From: Dechloromonas hankyongensis
Lineage (GTDB): Bacteria; Pseudomonadota; Gammaproteobacteria; Burkholderiales; Rhodocyclaceae
Length of the DNA: 64,000 nt
Assembly: GCF_022012295.1 (NCBI RefSeq)
Contig: NZ_JAKLTN010000002.1
Location: 620,001-684,000 of the forward strand
Direction of reading: 5' to 3'
The position numbers and the translations under genes are program-made. Numbering within the stretch: position 1 is the stretch's first letter; each line of letters starts with the position of its first letter. This document shows positions 37,148 through 46,328 of this stretch, piece after piece. The notes under the pieces are model-generated. The model was not told where the DNA came from. It made no database searches and worked only from the letters and a program-made list of their open reading frames with translations.

Positions 37148-37951
37148 ATGATCAAGACGCGTCCCGCCGCCGTTGCCGGCAGTTTCTACCCCGGCGATGC
37201 GAAAACGCTGACCGCCACCGTAGACCAGCTGTTGGCCGGCGCCAAACCGGAAACCTTCGTTCATCCCAAGGCCCTGATCGTTCCCCACGCCGGCTACGTC
37301 TATTCCGGCGCGACTGCGGCCCGGGCCTACGCCATGCTGACGCCGCGGGCCAGTGAGATTCGCCGGGTCGTACTGCTCGGCCCGACGCACCGGGTAGCCG
37401 TCCATGGCCTGGCACTGCCCGAGGCCGAAGCATTCGCCACGCCCCTGGGCACCATCCGTCTCGATGCCCAGGCCATTGCCGGCATTGCCGGGTTGCCGCA
37501 GATCGTGTTCAGCGACCCGGCGCATGCCTTCGAGCACTCGCTGGAAGTGCACCTGCCCTTCCTGCAGCGGGTTCTCGACAAATTCACCCTGGTCCCACTG
37601 GCGGTCGGCCATGCCACGCCGGAAGCGGTGGCCGAGGTGCTCGACATGCTGTGGGGCGGGCCGGAAACCCTGATCGTGGTCAGCTCGGACCTGTCGCATT
37701 TCCTGCCCTATGCCACGGCGCAACAGGTGGACAGCAATACCTGCCGGCACATCCTGCAACGCGACACCCACATCGCCCTCGAACAGGCCTGCGGTGCCTT
37801 TCCGATCAACGGCCTGTTGCTGGCGGCCGGCCGTCGCGGCCTGACACCCACCCTGCTCAGTCTGTGCAATTCCGGCGATACGGCCGGCGACCGTAGCCGG
37901 GTGGTCGGCTATGCCGCATTCTCGTTCGAGGAAGCCGCCGCCCATGCCTGA
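37148..37951 (+). CDS. amrB: AmmeMemoRadiSam system protein B (MEMO-like)
   Basis: 267 residues. MEMO1-type fold: RPAAVAGSFYPGD at the start, VPHAGYVYSGATAA near residue 42, LGPTHR near 77, EHSLEVHLPFLQ near 119 and SSDLSHFLPY near 177, carrying the His/Asp metal-site residues of the family. The molecular job is not established. Its stop overlaps the start of protein A by eight bases. Confidence 0.93.
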   Translation: MIKTRPAAVAGSFYPGDAKTLTATVDQLLAGAKPETFVHPKALIVPHAGYVYSGATAARAYAMLTPRASEIRRVVLLGPTHRVAVHGLALPEAEAFATPLGTIRLDAQAIAGIAGLPQIVFSDPAHAFEHSLEVHLPFLQRVLDKFTLVPLAVGHATPEAVAEVLDMLWGGPETLIVVSSDLSHFLPYATAQQVDSNTCRHILQRDTHIALEQACGAFPINGLLLAAGRRGLTPTLLSLCNSGDTAGDRSRVVGYAAFSFEEAAAHA

Positions 37952-38492
37952 TCCCGGCCCCAGCCTGCTGACCCTGGCCCGCAATGCCATCGCCGGCCAC
38001 TTTGGCCTGCCGCCCCGTCCCCTCGACGACACCCCGGAATTGCACGAGAACGGCGCGAGCTTCGTCACCCTCACCCAGCACGGGCGGCTGCGCGGTTGCA
38101 TCGGCAGTCTCGAAGCGTGGCGCCCCCTGGCTCAGGACGTCCGGGAAAATGCCCTGGCCGCCGCCTTCCACGACCCGCGTTTCGAGCCCTTGAGTGCCGA
38201 CGAGTGGCCTGCCACCCGCGTCGAGGTCTCCTTGCTGACTCCGGCCGTCGCGCTGTCCTTTAGCGACGAAGCCGACGCCCTGGCCCAATTGCGCCCGGGA
38301 GTGGATGGTGTGATCTTTTCCGTCGGCAATCGCCGGTCGACCTTTCTGCCCCAGGTTTGGGAGCAGTTGCCGGATCCTGCGCTGTTCATGGCCCGCCTAA
38401 AACAGAAGGCCGGCTTGCCTGTCGAATACTGGAGTCCCAGCGTTCGGCTGGAACGCTACGCCGTCAGGAAATGGAAGGAGAAACAGCCATGA
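37944..38492 (+). CDS. amrA: AmmeMemoRadiSam system protein A (AMMECR1 domain)
   Basis: 182 residues. AMMECR1 fold with the hallmark LRGCIGSL near residue 50 and later VEVSLLTPA and FLPQVWEQLPD. The family is conserved from bacteria to humans and its bacterial role is unknown. Overlaps the genes on either side, so it is translated in step with MEMO and the radical SAM protein. Confidence 0.93.
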   Translation: MPDPGPSLLTLARNAIAGHFGLPPRPLDDTPELHENGASFVTLTQHGRLRGCIGSLEAWRPLAQDVRENALAAAFHDPRFEPLSADEWPATRVEVSLLTPAVALSFSDEADALAQLRPGVDGVIFSVGNRRSTFLPQVWEQLPDPALFMARLKQKAGLPVEYWSPSVRLERYAVRKWKEKQP

Positions 38493-39580
38493 GCCAAGCC
38501 AGCACACTACACCCGGGCCGCTGGTGGCATGCATTGCCGGATGGTCGCGTCCAGTGCGACCTGTGCCCGCGCGACTGCCAGTTGCACGAAGGCCAGCGCG
38601 GCGCCTGCTTCGTCCGCCAGATGGTCGATGGCGCCATGCAGCTGACCACCTATGGCCGTTCGTCGGGGTTCTGCATCGATCCGGTCGAAAAGAAACCCCT
38701 GAATCATTTCTATCCCGGCACCAGCATCCTGTCTTTCGGCACCGCCGGCTGCAACCTGGCCTGCAAGTTCTGCCAGAACTGGGACATTTCGAAATCGAAG
38801 GACATGGATCGCCTGATGAACAACGCCACCCCGCAGATGATCGCCGAGGCGGCGAAGCGCTACGGGGCCGATTCGGTGGCCTACACCTACAACGACCCGG
38901 TGATTTTCGCCGAGTACGCCATCGACACGGCGCTCGCCTGCCGCGAACAAGGCGTCCGCAATGTCGCCGTGACTGCCGGCTATGTCCATGCCGAACCGGC
39001 GCGCGAGTTCTTTGCCGTCATGGACGCCGCAAACGTCGATCTGAAGGCCTTCACCGAGACCTTCTACCACAAGCTGTGCATCGCCCACCTGCAACCGGTC
39101 CTCGACACGCTGGCCTATATCCATCACGAAACCGATTGCTGGCTGGAAGTCACCACCCTGCTGATTCCCGGGCAAAACGACAGCCCGGCGGAAATCCGGG
39201 AACTGGCTGCCTGGATGGCGAAGGAGCTGGGACCGGATGTGCCGCTGCACTTCTCGGCCTTCCATCCCGACTGGAAAATGAACGACCTGCCGCCGACGCC
39301 GGCATCGACGCTGGCCCAGGCCCGCCGCATCGCGCTTGATGCCGGCCTGCACTACGTGTTCACCGGCAACGTCCATGACAGCGAAGGCGGCACAACCTTC
39401 TGCCCGAGTTGCAAGGTCGCGCTGATCGTCCGCGACTGGTACGATATCCGCCGTTATGACCTGACTGCCGATGGCCGCTGTCCCCACTGCCAGACCGCCA
39501 TCGCCGGACGGTTCGGCAATACCCTGGGGCGTGACGGCCATGCCTTTGGCCCCAACCGCATTCCCGTCCGCCTCTCCTGA
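38489..39580 (+). CDS. amrS: AmmeMemoRadiSam system radical SAM enzyme
   Basis: 363 residues. Radical SAM domain with CNLACKFC (CxxxCxxC) near residue 91, preceded by CDLCPRDCQL, and a C-terminal cysteine pair set (CPSCK, CPHC). Resembles pyruvate-formate-lyase-activating enzymes. The start has AAGGAG upstream and overlaps the AMMECR1 stop (ATGA). Its substrate may be one of the two partner proteins or a shared small molecule; this is inference. Confidence 0.93.
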   Translation: MSQASTLHPGRWWHALPDGRVQCDLCPRDCQLHEGQRGACFVRQMVDGAMQLTTYGRSSGFCIDPVEKKPLNHFYPGTSILSFGTAGCNLACKFCQNWDISKSKDMDRLMNNATPQMIAEAAKRYGADSVAYTYNDPVIFAEYAIDTALACREQGVRNVAVTAGYVHAEPAREFFAVMDAANVDLKAFTETFYHKLCIAHLQPVLDTLAYIHHETDCWLEVTTLLIPGQNDSPAEIRELAAWMAKELGPDVPLHFSAFHPDWKMNDLPPTPASTLAQARRIALDAGLHYVFTGNVHDSEGGTTFCPSCKVALIVRDWYDIRRYDLTADGRCPHCQTAIAGRFGNTLGRDGHAFGPNRIPVRLS

Positions 39581-40173
39581 TGATTCGCCATATCGCGCTG
39601 CATACCCCGCACGGCTCCTTGCACGGCCAGCTTGAGCGCCCCGAGCATTCCCGCGGCCTGGTCCTGATCGCCCACGCCCACCGGACACCCGATGACGACG
39701 CCCTGCTCGCCAGCCTGACAGCGGAAGGCTATGCCGTACTGGCCATGGACCTGCTCACCGCCGACGAACTCCACTTTGTCGATGCAACGCAGAACGTACC
39801 GCGCCTGGCGCAGCGCCTACTCGACACCCTTGACCTGATCCGCCACGACGGCGATACGCAGGATCTGCCGCTCGGCATCTACGCCAACGGCGATAGCACG
39901 CCGGCGGCCATCCGCTGCGCCGCCCAGCGCGATGCCCAGGTCAAGGCACTGGCTTGCCATGGCGGATTGATCGATCGCGCCGGACTGCAATCGCTGCAGT
40001 TGCTGGTTGCGCCGCTGCTGATGATTTTCGAGCACGACGACGCGCTGTCTCCGGCCGCCTATCAGCGCGCCACGGCGTATCTTGGGGGAGTGCACCAGAA
40101 AGTCGTGCTCGGGGTGGGGGAACATCCGGTAACCAGTCTCACCGGCTGGTTCGCCCGGCATCTCGTCGCTTAG
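39580..40173 (+). CDS. Alpha/beta hydrolase (dienelactone-hydrolase-like)
   Basis: 197 residues. Seen: VLIAHAH near residue 28, the nucleophile-elbow region IYANGDSTPAA near 100-110, an acidic segment FEHDD near 150 and a final His in GEHPVT near 180, a plausible Ser-Asp-His triad. The elbow (NGDST) is not the usual GxSxG. It shares one base with the radical SAM stop, so it belongs to the same operon as the MEMO/AMMECR1 trio. Confidence 0.75.
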   Translation: MIRHIALHTPHGSLHGQLERPEHSRGLVLIAHAHRTPDDDALLASLTAEGYAVLAMDLLTADELHFVDATQNVPRLAQRLLDTLDLIRHDGDTQDLPLGIYANGDSTPAAIRCAAQRDAQVKALACHGGLIDRAGLQSLQLLVAPLLMIFEHDDALSPAAYQRATAYLGGVHQKVVLGVGEHPVTSLTGWFARHLVA

Positions 40174-40251
40174 ACGATCGGCCCAGACCCATGGACATTG
40201 GCTTTTGGTCGACTATTCTGAAAGAAACAACCCACTTTCAGGGAGACTTCC

Positions 40252-40455
40252 ATGTCCAGCTTTGACTCGCCTCTCGCTCGTTGCGAAGCTGTTCGCGAAT
40301 GGGTACTGACCGACGAAACGCAAGTGGAATGTGCGCGCGAACATGATTGCCCGCCGGACTTTAACTGTCCGCTATGCGCTTATTTCACGGAACACAGTGG
40401 AATAAGCGAGGAGGCCACGCTGGAAATGCTGGCCTCCGATATGCCGAAACACTGA
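40252..40455 (+). CDS. Small Cys-rich hypothetical protein
   Basis: 67 residues, acidic, with four cysteines in the central part (C27, C33, C39 and C42; CPPDFNCPLC), which could bind zinc or iron. Good GGGAG ribosome site. No family recognised. It follows the hydrolase by 78 bases on the same strand and has a possible hairpin overlapping its stop (CTGAGGC/GCCTCAG). Confidence 0.65.
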   Translation: MSSFDSPLARCEAVREWVLTDETQVECAREHDCPPDFNCPLCAYFTEHSGISEEATLEMLASDMPKH

Positions 40456-40464
40456 GGCTGCGCC

Positions 40465-40659
40465 TCAGCCTGCAACGGAGTCCCCGGCACTGCCGCCGGA
40501 AACCGGCGATTTCCCCAGGCCCCAGCCGGAATCCATGCACAGGTTGAACATGCGCCGTTCGATATTGATACGACGTTCCGCCATGCCTTGCGGCGGGCCG
40601 GCATCATAGTGACGCCGCTGCCCTTCCCGGCGCCGTTCGTTGCTTGGCTTTGCGTCCAT
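40465..40659 (-). CDS. Small Arg-rich hypothetical protein
   Basis: 64 residues; MDAKPSNERRREGQRRHYD then INIERRMFNLCMDSGWGLG. Very basic N-terminus. AGAGG precedes the ATG at proper spacing. Convergent with the Cys-rich gene. Biased composition and a ribosome site favour a real gene, but no family is recognised. Confidence 0.55.
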   Translation of the reverse strand: MDAKPSNERRREGQRRHYDAGPPQGMAERRINIERRMFNLCMDSGWGLGKSPVSGGSAGDSVAG

Positions 40660-40889
40660 TTTTTACCTCTTATATTTTTGTCTGAGCGGTGTAGCCACTG
40701 CTCGACCGCCCATAACGACATTATGGGCATGATATCACTGCCCCGCCATGACAAAAATAAGGAGGAAAGCTCTAAATTCGCTCCCATCCGGCGATAACAA
40801 GGGGGATATCCGGCAATTGATGGCGAACATTGCTATCACCTGTGCTATATATGGCATTTATTTCATCATAAACGTTCGAATCGAGAACC

Positions 40890-41570
40890 ATGAACACATC
40901 CGACGCCACTGTGTACGGCACTGAAGACATCCTCAGAAGCCTTTGCAACTCGGTCACCAAGGTACTTTCGATCGCCACGCAAAGTCAGATTCATTATTCC
41001 GGCATGGTTCAACGCATTACCAAGACCTGCCTGAAACCGGACATCGGCTGCTTCGTGCTGTTCGACGGCGGCTTCTCCGGGCTGGTCGTCATCAATTTCT
41101 CGGCATCGGCCGCCATGGAACTGTACGAAAGCTACATGTTGCACATGGGGATGGACAAGCTGGGGCTGGCCACCTCGCACACTTCGGACGAAGTCGGCAA
41201 TGTCATGGGCGAACTGATGAACCAGATCGTCGGCGATTTCACCGGCAAGGTCGCTCGCGAACTGCAGACCCACATTACGCAAAACCAGCCGAAGATGCTG
41301 GCCCTCAACAAGCAGGTCATGCTCAGCGTCGACACCAATCTCGACAAACCGGAATCGCGGCGTGTCACCTTCTACACCAGCCGCAACAACATCTTCTATC
41401 TCGAACTGGCCATGGACCGCACCGAGTTCATCAAGCTCAACGACTTCGAGACCGGTGAGGCGCCGGATCCGGACGAACTGCTCGCCCAGGTGAATGGCCA
41501 ACCGAAGGCGGCAGAAGCGGTATCCGCCTCCAGCGAGCACGATGACCTGCTGAATTCGCTCGGCATGTGA
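40890..41570 (+). CDS. CheX-like protein (DUF3334 family)
   Basis: 226 residues. Contains a CheX-type helix with SDEVGNVMGELMNQIVGDF near residues 100-118, resembling the E-x2-N pattern of CheC/CheX phosphatases of CheY. It ends in a short conserved-looking tail DDLLNSLGM after a flexible linker. Likely a chemotaxis or signalling accessory, cytoplasmic. No chemotaxis genes are adjacent; arsC follows eight bases later. Confidence 0.7.
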   Translation: MNTSDATVYGTEDILRSLCNSVTKVLSIATQSQIHYSGMVQRITKTCLKPDIGCFVLFDGGFSGLVVINFSASAAMELYESYMLHMGMDKLGLATSHTSDEVGNVMGELMNQIVGDFTGKVARELQTHITQNQPKMLALNKQVMLSVDTNLDKPESRRVTFYTSRNNIFYLELAMDRTEFIKLNDFETGEAPDPDELLAQVNGQPKAAEAVSASSEHDDLLNSLGM

Positions 41571-41578
41571 GGCCGGGC

Positions 41579-41929
41579 ATGACCGTCACGATTTATCACA
41601 ACCCGCGCTGCTCGAAGAGCCGCGAAACGCTCGCCCTGTTGCAGGAGCGCGGCATGACACCCAAAGTCGTCGCCTACCTCGAACAACCGCCGTCGCCCGA
41701 AGAAATCCGGAATCTGCTGAAGCTGCTTGGCTTTGACGATGCCCGAGCCTTGATGCGCAAGGGCGAAGCGGAATACGCGGAACTCGGCCTCGACAATCCG
41801 GCGCTCGGTCAGGATGCGCTGATCGCCGCCATGGTCAGCCATCCCCGCCTGATCGAACGCCCCATCGTGGTCAATGGCCAAAAGGCTGCCCTCGGCCGCC
41901 CGCCGGAAAAGGTATTGGCCATTCTTTAA
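41579..41929 (+). CDS. arsC: Arsenate reductase ArsC (glutaredoxin type)
   Basis: 116 residues, thioredoxin-like ArsC/Spx fold. The catalytic Cys is in NPRCSKSRE near residue 12, with the conserved Arg in ERPIVV near 93. Glutaredoxin-dependent arsenate reductase, or a YffB-like relative; no ars operon partner genes are nearby. The start is ATG 41579, eight bases after the CheX-like gene stop. Confidence 0.88.
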   Translation: MTVTIYHNPRCSKSRETLALLQERGMTPKVVAYLEQPPSPEEIRNLLKLLGFDDARALMRKGEAEYAELGLDNPALGQDALIAAMVSHPRLIERPIVVNGQKAALGRPPEKVLAIL

Positions 41930-42154
41930 GCGGTGTTTTGGCGTTCAGTCGCCGCTCCGGTTCGGGAATAGTCGCCTCCGAGTGATGCCGTTGCAATGAC
42001 TCTTGCCGGACATCATTTCGCTAGCAACGTTAGGCTCTTCTCGCAGCAAGGCTTTTGCTCGTGACCAGAGGTGTGAAATATCACCACAGCATTATTTCGC
42101 CCGCCGTATAAAATCGTCAGAATTCAAATAAATCCCGTCCGGGAGGGGAATTCC

Positions 42155-42733
42155 TTGAACAAGAACAGCCTGATTTCGGCCCTCATCGCACTGGCCGTCG
42201 TCCTGCCGGCCGACAGCTATGCCAAGGGCCGCATCCGCTCGTCGCATTCGCACGGGTCGTCCGAGTCGCATTCGTCGCATGCCACCGAAAGCCACGCCAG
42301 CGAAAGCGGCTCCGGCTTCGTCCGCAGTGCTGTCGCGCGCTCCAACCGCTCGGATGGTAATTCCTCATCGGATGGCGCCTCGGCCAGCCCCGGCACGCCG
42401 CTGACCGCCGAAGAAGATGCCAACCTGCGTCGCATCCGCCAGGAAAAGGAAGCGGCCCGTGCCAAGCGTGATGCCGAAGCGCTGGCTGCCCGCAAGCTGC
42501 AACAGGCGGCCGATGAAGAAAAGCGCCGCGAATTGGCCGAGCAGGCCGCCATCGCCCGGGCTGAAGAGCAGAAGCGCAAGGACGCCGCGGCCGTAGCCAA
42601 GAATCGCGAACTCGCCCTGCTCGAGCGCCAGCAACGCCAGGCCGCCTGGGAAGCGCGCTGCCAGATCAAAGCGGTGATGAGCGACGAGGAAATCGCCACC
42701 TGCAAGGAAGTCTGGACCACACCGGCACGCTGA
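42155..42733 (+). CDS. Secreted coiled-coil hypothetical protein, TTG start
   Basis: 192 residues beginning at TTG, with a very strong GGGAGGGG ribosome site six bases upstream and no usable ATG nearby. Signal peptide NKNSLISALIALAVVLPADSYA, then a Ser/His-rich stretch, then a long Glu/Lys/Ala coiled coil (about residues 85-165) and a short Cys-containing end (CQIKAVMSDEEIATC). Expected in the periplasm. No family recognised. Confidence 0.65.
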   Translation: MNKNSLISALIALAVVLPADSYAKGRIRSSHSHGSSESHSSHATESHASESGSGFVRSAVARSNRSDGNSSSDGASASPGTPLTAEEDANLRRIRQEKEAARAKRDAEALAARKLQQAADEEKRRELAEQAAIARAEEQKRKDAAAVAKNRELALLERQQRQAAWEARCQIKAVMSDEEIATCKEVWTTPAR

Positions 42734-42753
42734 CTTCAGCATGGCCTGATCCA

Positions 42754-42776
42754 CCACGCCCTTGCTCAGGGCGTGG
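42754..42776. terminator. Hairpin after the coiled-coil gene
   Basis: CCACGCCC and GGGCGTGG form a perfect 8-bp stem with a 7-base loop 20 bases after the stop. It has no T-run, so it is a pause or RNA-end hairpin at best. Confidence 0.4.
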
Positions 42777-42840
42777 CGATCGCCCGATTGTCGGGCCTGC
42801 CCACCGGGCAACATCCAGCGGACCACGCTGTCGAAGCGGC

Positions 42841-42846
42841 TATAAT
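42841..42846 (+). promoter_or_regulatory. Possible -10 of the mfd promoter
   Basis: A perfect TATAAT 30 bases before the mfd GTG. No good -35 lies at 16-18 bases upstream, so it is tentative. Confidence 0.3.
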
Positions 42847-42875
42847 CCAAGGCCCGCAACGCCATCCGTTTCGTA

Positions 42876-45800
42876 GTGTCCGCTTCTCGCTCCCTGTTGT
42901 CTCTCGCCGCGCTGCCCAAGCCCGGCTCGCGCATCGACCTACCCTTCCTGGCCGGTTCTTCGGATGCCCTCGCCCTGGCCGATATGGCCGCCGGCAATCC
43001 GGGCAAGCTGCTTGCCGTCGTCACCGCCAATGCCGCCGACGCGCAGCGCCTGCTCGACGAAATCCCGTGGTTCGGCCCGAATCTGCGCGTGCGCTTGCTG
43101 CCTGATTGGGAAACGCTGCCCTACGATACCTTCTCGCCGCACCAGGACCTCGTTTCCGAACGCCTGGCCACGCTGTGGGCGGCAACACAGGGCGAACTGG
43201 ACATCCTGCTCGTACCGGCTTCCACTGCCGTCTATAGGCTGGCGCCGCCGGCCTTTCTCGCCGCCTACACCTTCGCCTTCAAGAAAGGCGAGCGGATCGA
43301 CGCCGAGAAATTCCGCGCCCAGGTGACCCTGGCCGGCTACGCCCATGTCACGCAGGTGGTCTCGCCCGGCGAATACTCGATCCGTGGCGGCTTGATCGAC
43401 CTCTTCCCGATGGGCTCGCAGCTGCCTTACCGGCTCGACCTGTTCGACGACGAAATCGAGAGCATCAAGACCTTCGACGTCGATACCCAGCGCACCGTCT
43501 ATCCGGTGCCAGAAGTGCGCTTGCTGCCAGCGCGCGAATTCCCGATGGACGACAAGGGACGCACGCATTTCCGCCAGGCCTTCCGCGAGACTTTCGAGGG
43601 CGATCCGGCCAAGTCGGGCATCTACAAGGACATTTCCCAGGGTATCGCCAGCGCCGGGATCGAGTACTACCTGCCGCTGTTCTTCGATGAAACGGCGACG
43701 TTTTTCGACTACCTGCCGACCGACGCAGTGTTCGTCACACACGGCGACGCAGCGGCCGCCATTGCCGCCTTCTGGACCGAAACCCGCTCGCGCTACAACC
43801 TGCTGCAGGGCGACAAGGCGCCGCTGCTGGCGCCGGAGCAGCTGTTCCTGACTGACGAAGCCTTCTTCACGGCGGCCAAGTCCTACGGTCGCCTGGTTTT
43901 TTCGGCCAAGAATGAAAACCCGGCCTCGACCGCACTGCCGGACATTGCCATCGACCGCCGCGCCGAAGAGCCGCTGGGCAAACTGAAGGCCTACCTCGCC
44001 GGCCAGCCGGGCCGCGTGCTTCTGTTGGCCGAATCGGCCGGCCGCCGCGAAACGCTGGCCAGCATGCTCGCCGAGCACGGCCTGAAGCCTGCCGCCAGTG
44101 CCGATTTTTCCGCTTTCGCGGCCGGCGATGCACCACTGGCCTTGGGAGTCGGCCCGCTGCACGGCGGTTTCGCCCTGGCCGCAGGTGGACAAAAACTCGC
44201 CCTGATCACCGAAACCGAGCTGTACGCCGGGGCGCCGCGCCGCACCCGCCGCGAAGCCGCGCGCAAGGCCAGCTTCGACAACTGGCTGAAGGATCTCACT
44301 GAACTGAAGATCGGCGATCCGGTGGTGCATGAAAGCCACGGCATCGGTCGCTACCGCGGTCTGATCCGCATGGACCTCGGCACCGGCGAGCAGGAATTCC
44401 TCGAACTGCATTACGCCAACGAAGCCAAGCTGTTCGTGCCGGTGGCGCAACTGCACGTCATCTCGCGCTATTCCGGCGCCGAGCCGGAAGCGGCACCGCT
44501 GCACACGCTCGGCTCCGGCCAGTGGGAAAAGGCCAAGCGCAAGGCGGCCGAACAGGCCCGCGACACCGCCGCTGAACTGCTGACGCTGTACGCCGCCCGC
44601 GCCGCCCGCCAGGGCCACGCCTTCGATTTCCAGGAAAACGACTACGAAGCCTTCGCCGACGGCTTCGGCTTCGAGGAAACCAACGATCAGGCCCAGGCCA
44701 TCGCCGCGGTGATCGAGGACATGAAGTCGGGCAAGCCGATGGACCGCCTGGTGTGCGGCGACGTCGGTTTCGGCAAGACCGAGGTCGCCCTGCGCGCCGC
44801 CTTCTGCGCGGTGGCCGGCGGCAAGCAGGTGGCCGTGCTGTGTCCGACCACCCTGCTCTGCGAACAGCACTACCAGACCTTCGTCGACCGCTTCGCCGAC
44901 TGGCCGGTCAAGGTCGCCGAAATCTCCCGCTTCAAGACCGCCAAGGAATCGGCACAGGCGCTGCAGGAACTGGCCGAAGGCAAGATCGACATCATCATCG
45001 GCACGCACAAGCTGATCGGCAAGGACGTCAAGTTCAATCGCCTCGGCCTGGTCGTCATCGACGAGGAACACCGCTTCGGCGTGCGCCAGAAGGAAACGCT
45101 GAAGGCCATGCGCGCCGAGGTCGATGTGCTGACCCTGACCGCGACGCCGATCCCGCGCACGCTGGCGATGTCGATGGAAGGCCTGCGCGACTTCTCGGTG
45201 ATCGCCACCGCGCCGCAAAAGCGCCTGGCCATCAAGACCTTCGTTTCCAAGTTCTCCGACGGCATTATCCGCGAAGCCGTGCTGCGCGAGCTGAAGCGCG
45301 GCGGCCAGGTTTATTTCCTGCACAACGAGGTCGACACCATCGAGAACATGCGGGAAAAGCTGGAAAAACTGGTCCCCGAGGCACGCATCGTGATCGGCCA
45401 CGGCCAGATGAACGAGCGCGAACTGGAACGCGTGATGCGCGACTTCACCGGCCAGCGCGCCAACCTGCTGCTGTGCACGACCATCATCGAGACCGGCATC
45501 GACAACCCGCACGCCAACACCATTCTGATCAACCGCTCGGAAAAGTTCGGCCTCGCCCAGCTGCACCAGTTGCGCGGCCGCGTCGGCCGTTCGCACCACC
45601 AGGCCTACGCCTATCTGCTGGTCCAGGACGAGAAGGCGATGACCAAGCAGGCGAAGCAACGTTTAGAGGCGATCCAGATGTCCGAGGAGCTGGGCGCCGG
45701 TTTCTTCCTGGCCATGCACGACCTGGAAATCCGTGGCGCCGGCGAGGTGCTCGGCGACAACCAGTCGGGCGAAATGCAGGAAGTCGGCTTCAATGTCTTC

Positions 45801-46328
45801 ACCGACATGCTGAACCGCGCCGTCGCCCATTTGAAGCAGGGCAAGGCCATCGATACCGTCGACCTGACCCAGCCGCTCGGTATCAGCACCGAAATCAACC
45901 TGCGCACCCCGGCCCTGCTGCCCGATGCCTACTGTCCCGACGTCCATGAGCGCCTGACCCTGTACAAGCGTCTGGCCAACTGCGAAAGCGCCGAGGAAAT
46001 CGACACCCTGCAGGAAGAACTGATCGACCGCTTCGGCGAACTGCCGCTACAGGGCCAGTCGCTGCTCGCCACGCACCGCCTGCGCCTGGTCGCCAAGCCG
46101 CTGTGCATCCACAAGCTCGATGCGGCGACGGACCAGATCACCTTGCAGTTCGGTCCCGAATTCGCGAAAAACCCGCCTATCGAGCCGATCAAGATTATTC
46201 ATTTGATCCAGAACAACCGGAACTATAAATTAGCCGGACAGGATAAAATTTCCCTTTTACGCCACTGCCCGACCTTGACCGACAAAGTACAGGCGGTGAA
46301 AGACATGATTCGCGAGCTGACAAAATGA
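42876..46328 (+). CDS. mfd: Transcription-repair coupling factor Mfd
   Basis: 1150 residues, normal length. UvrB-like N-terminal part, RNA-polymerase-interacting domain (DPVVHESHGIGRYRGL near residue 485), and a RecG-like translocase with Walker A GDVGFGKTEVAL and DEEH box IDEEHRFGV, ending in the TRCF C-terminal domain. It removes stalled RNA polymerase and recruits UvrA. The start is a GTG. Its stop overlaps the DAHP synthase start (ATGA). Confidence 0.97.
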   Translation: MSASRSLLSLAALPKPGSRIDLPFLAGSSDALALADMAAGNPGKLLAVVTANAADAQRLLDEIPWFGPNLRVRLLPDWETLPYDTFSPHQDLVSERLATLWAATQGELDILLVPASTAVYRLAPPAFLAAYTFAFKKGERIDAEKFRAQVTLAGYAHVTQVVSPGEYSIRGGLIDLFPMGSQLPYRLDLFDDEIESIKTFDVDTQRTVYPVPEVRLLPAREFPMDDKGRTHFRQAFRETFEGDPAKSGIYKDISQGIASAGIEYYLPLFFDETATFFDYLPTDAVFVTHGDAAAAIAAFWTETRSRYNLLQGDKAPLLAPEQLFLTDEAFFTAAKSYGRLVFSAKNENPASTALPDIAIDRRAEEPLGKLKAYLAGQPGRVLLLAESAGRRETLASMLAEHGLKPAASADFSAFAAGDAPLALGVGPLHGGFALAAGGQKLALITETELYAGAPRRTRREAARKASFDNWLKDLTELKIGDPVVHESHGIGRYRGLIRMDLGTGEQEFLELHYANEAKLFVPVAQLHVISRYSGAEPEAAPLHTLGSGQWEKAKRKAAEQARDTAAELLTLYAARAARQGHAFDFQENDYEAFADGFGFEETNDQAQAIAAVIEDMKSGKPMDRLVCGDVGFGKTEVALRAAFCAVAGGKQVAVLCPTTLLCEQHYQTFVDRFADWPVKVAEISRFKTAKESAQALQELAEGKIDIIIGTHKLIGKDVKFNRLGLVVIDEEHRFGVRQKETLKAMRAEVDVLTLTATPIPRTLAMSMEGLRDFSVIATAPQKRLAIKTFVSKFSDGIIREAVLRELKRGGQVYFLHNEVDTIENMREKLEKLVPEARIVIGHGQMNERELERVMRDFTGQRANLLLCTTIIETGIDNPHANTILINRSEKFGLAQLHQLRGRVGRSHHQAYAYLLVQDEKAMTKQAKQRLEAIQMSEELGAGFFLAMHDLEIRGAGEVLGDNQSGEMQEVGFNVFTDMLNRAVAHLKQGKAIDTVDLTQPLGISTEINLRTPALLPDAYCPDVHERLTLYKRLANCESAEEIDTLQEELIDRFGELPLQGQSLLATHRLRLVAKPLCIHKLDAATDQITLQFGPEFAKNPPIEPIKIIHLIQNNRNYKLAGQDKISLLRHCPTLTDKVQAVKDMIRELTK

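Noticed and set aside
42939-45659. 906-codon minus-strand frame
   Set aside because: Antisense shadow of mfd.
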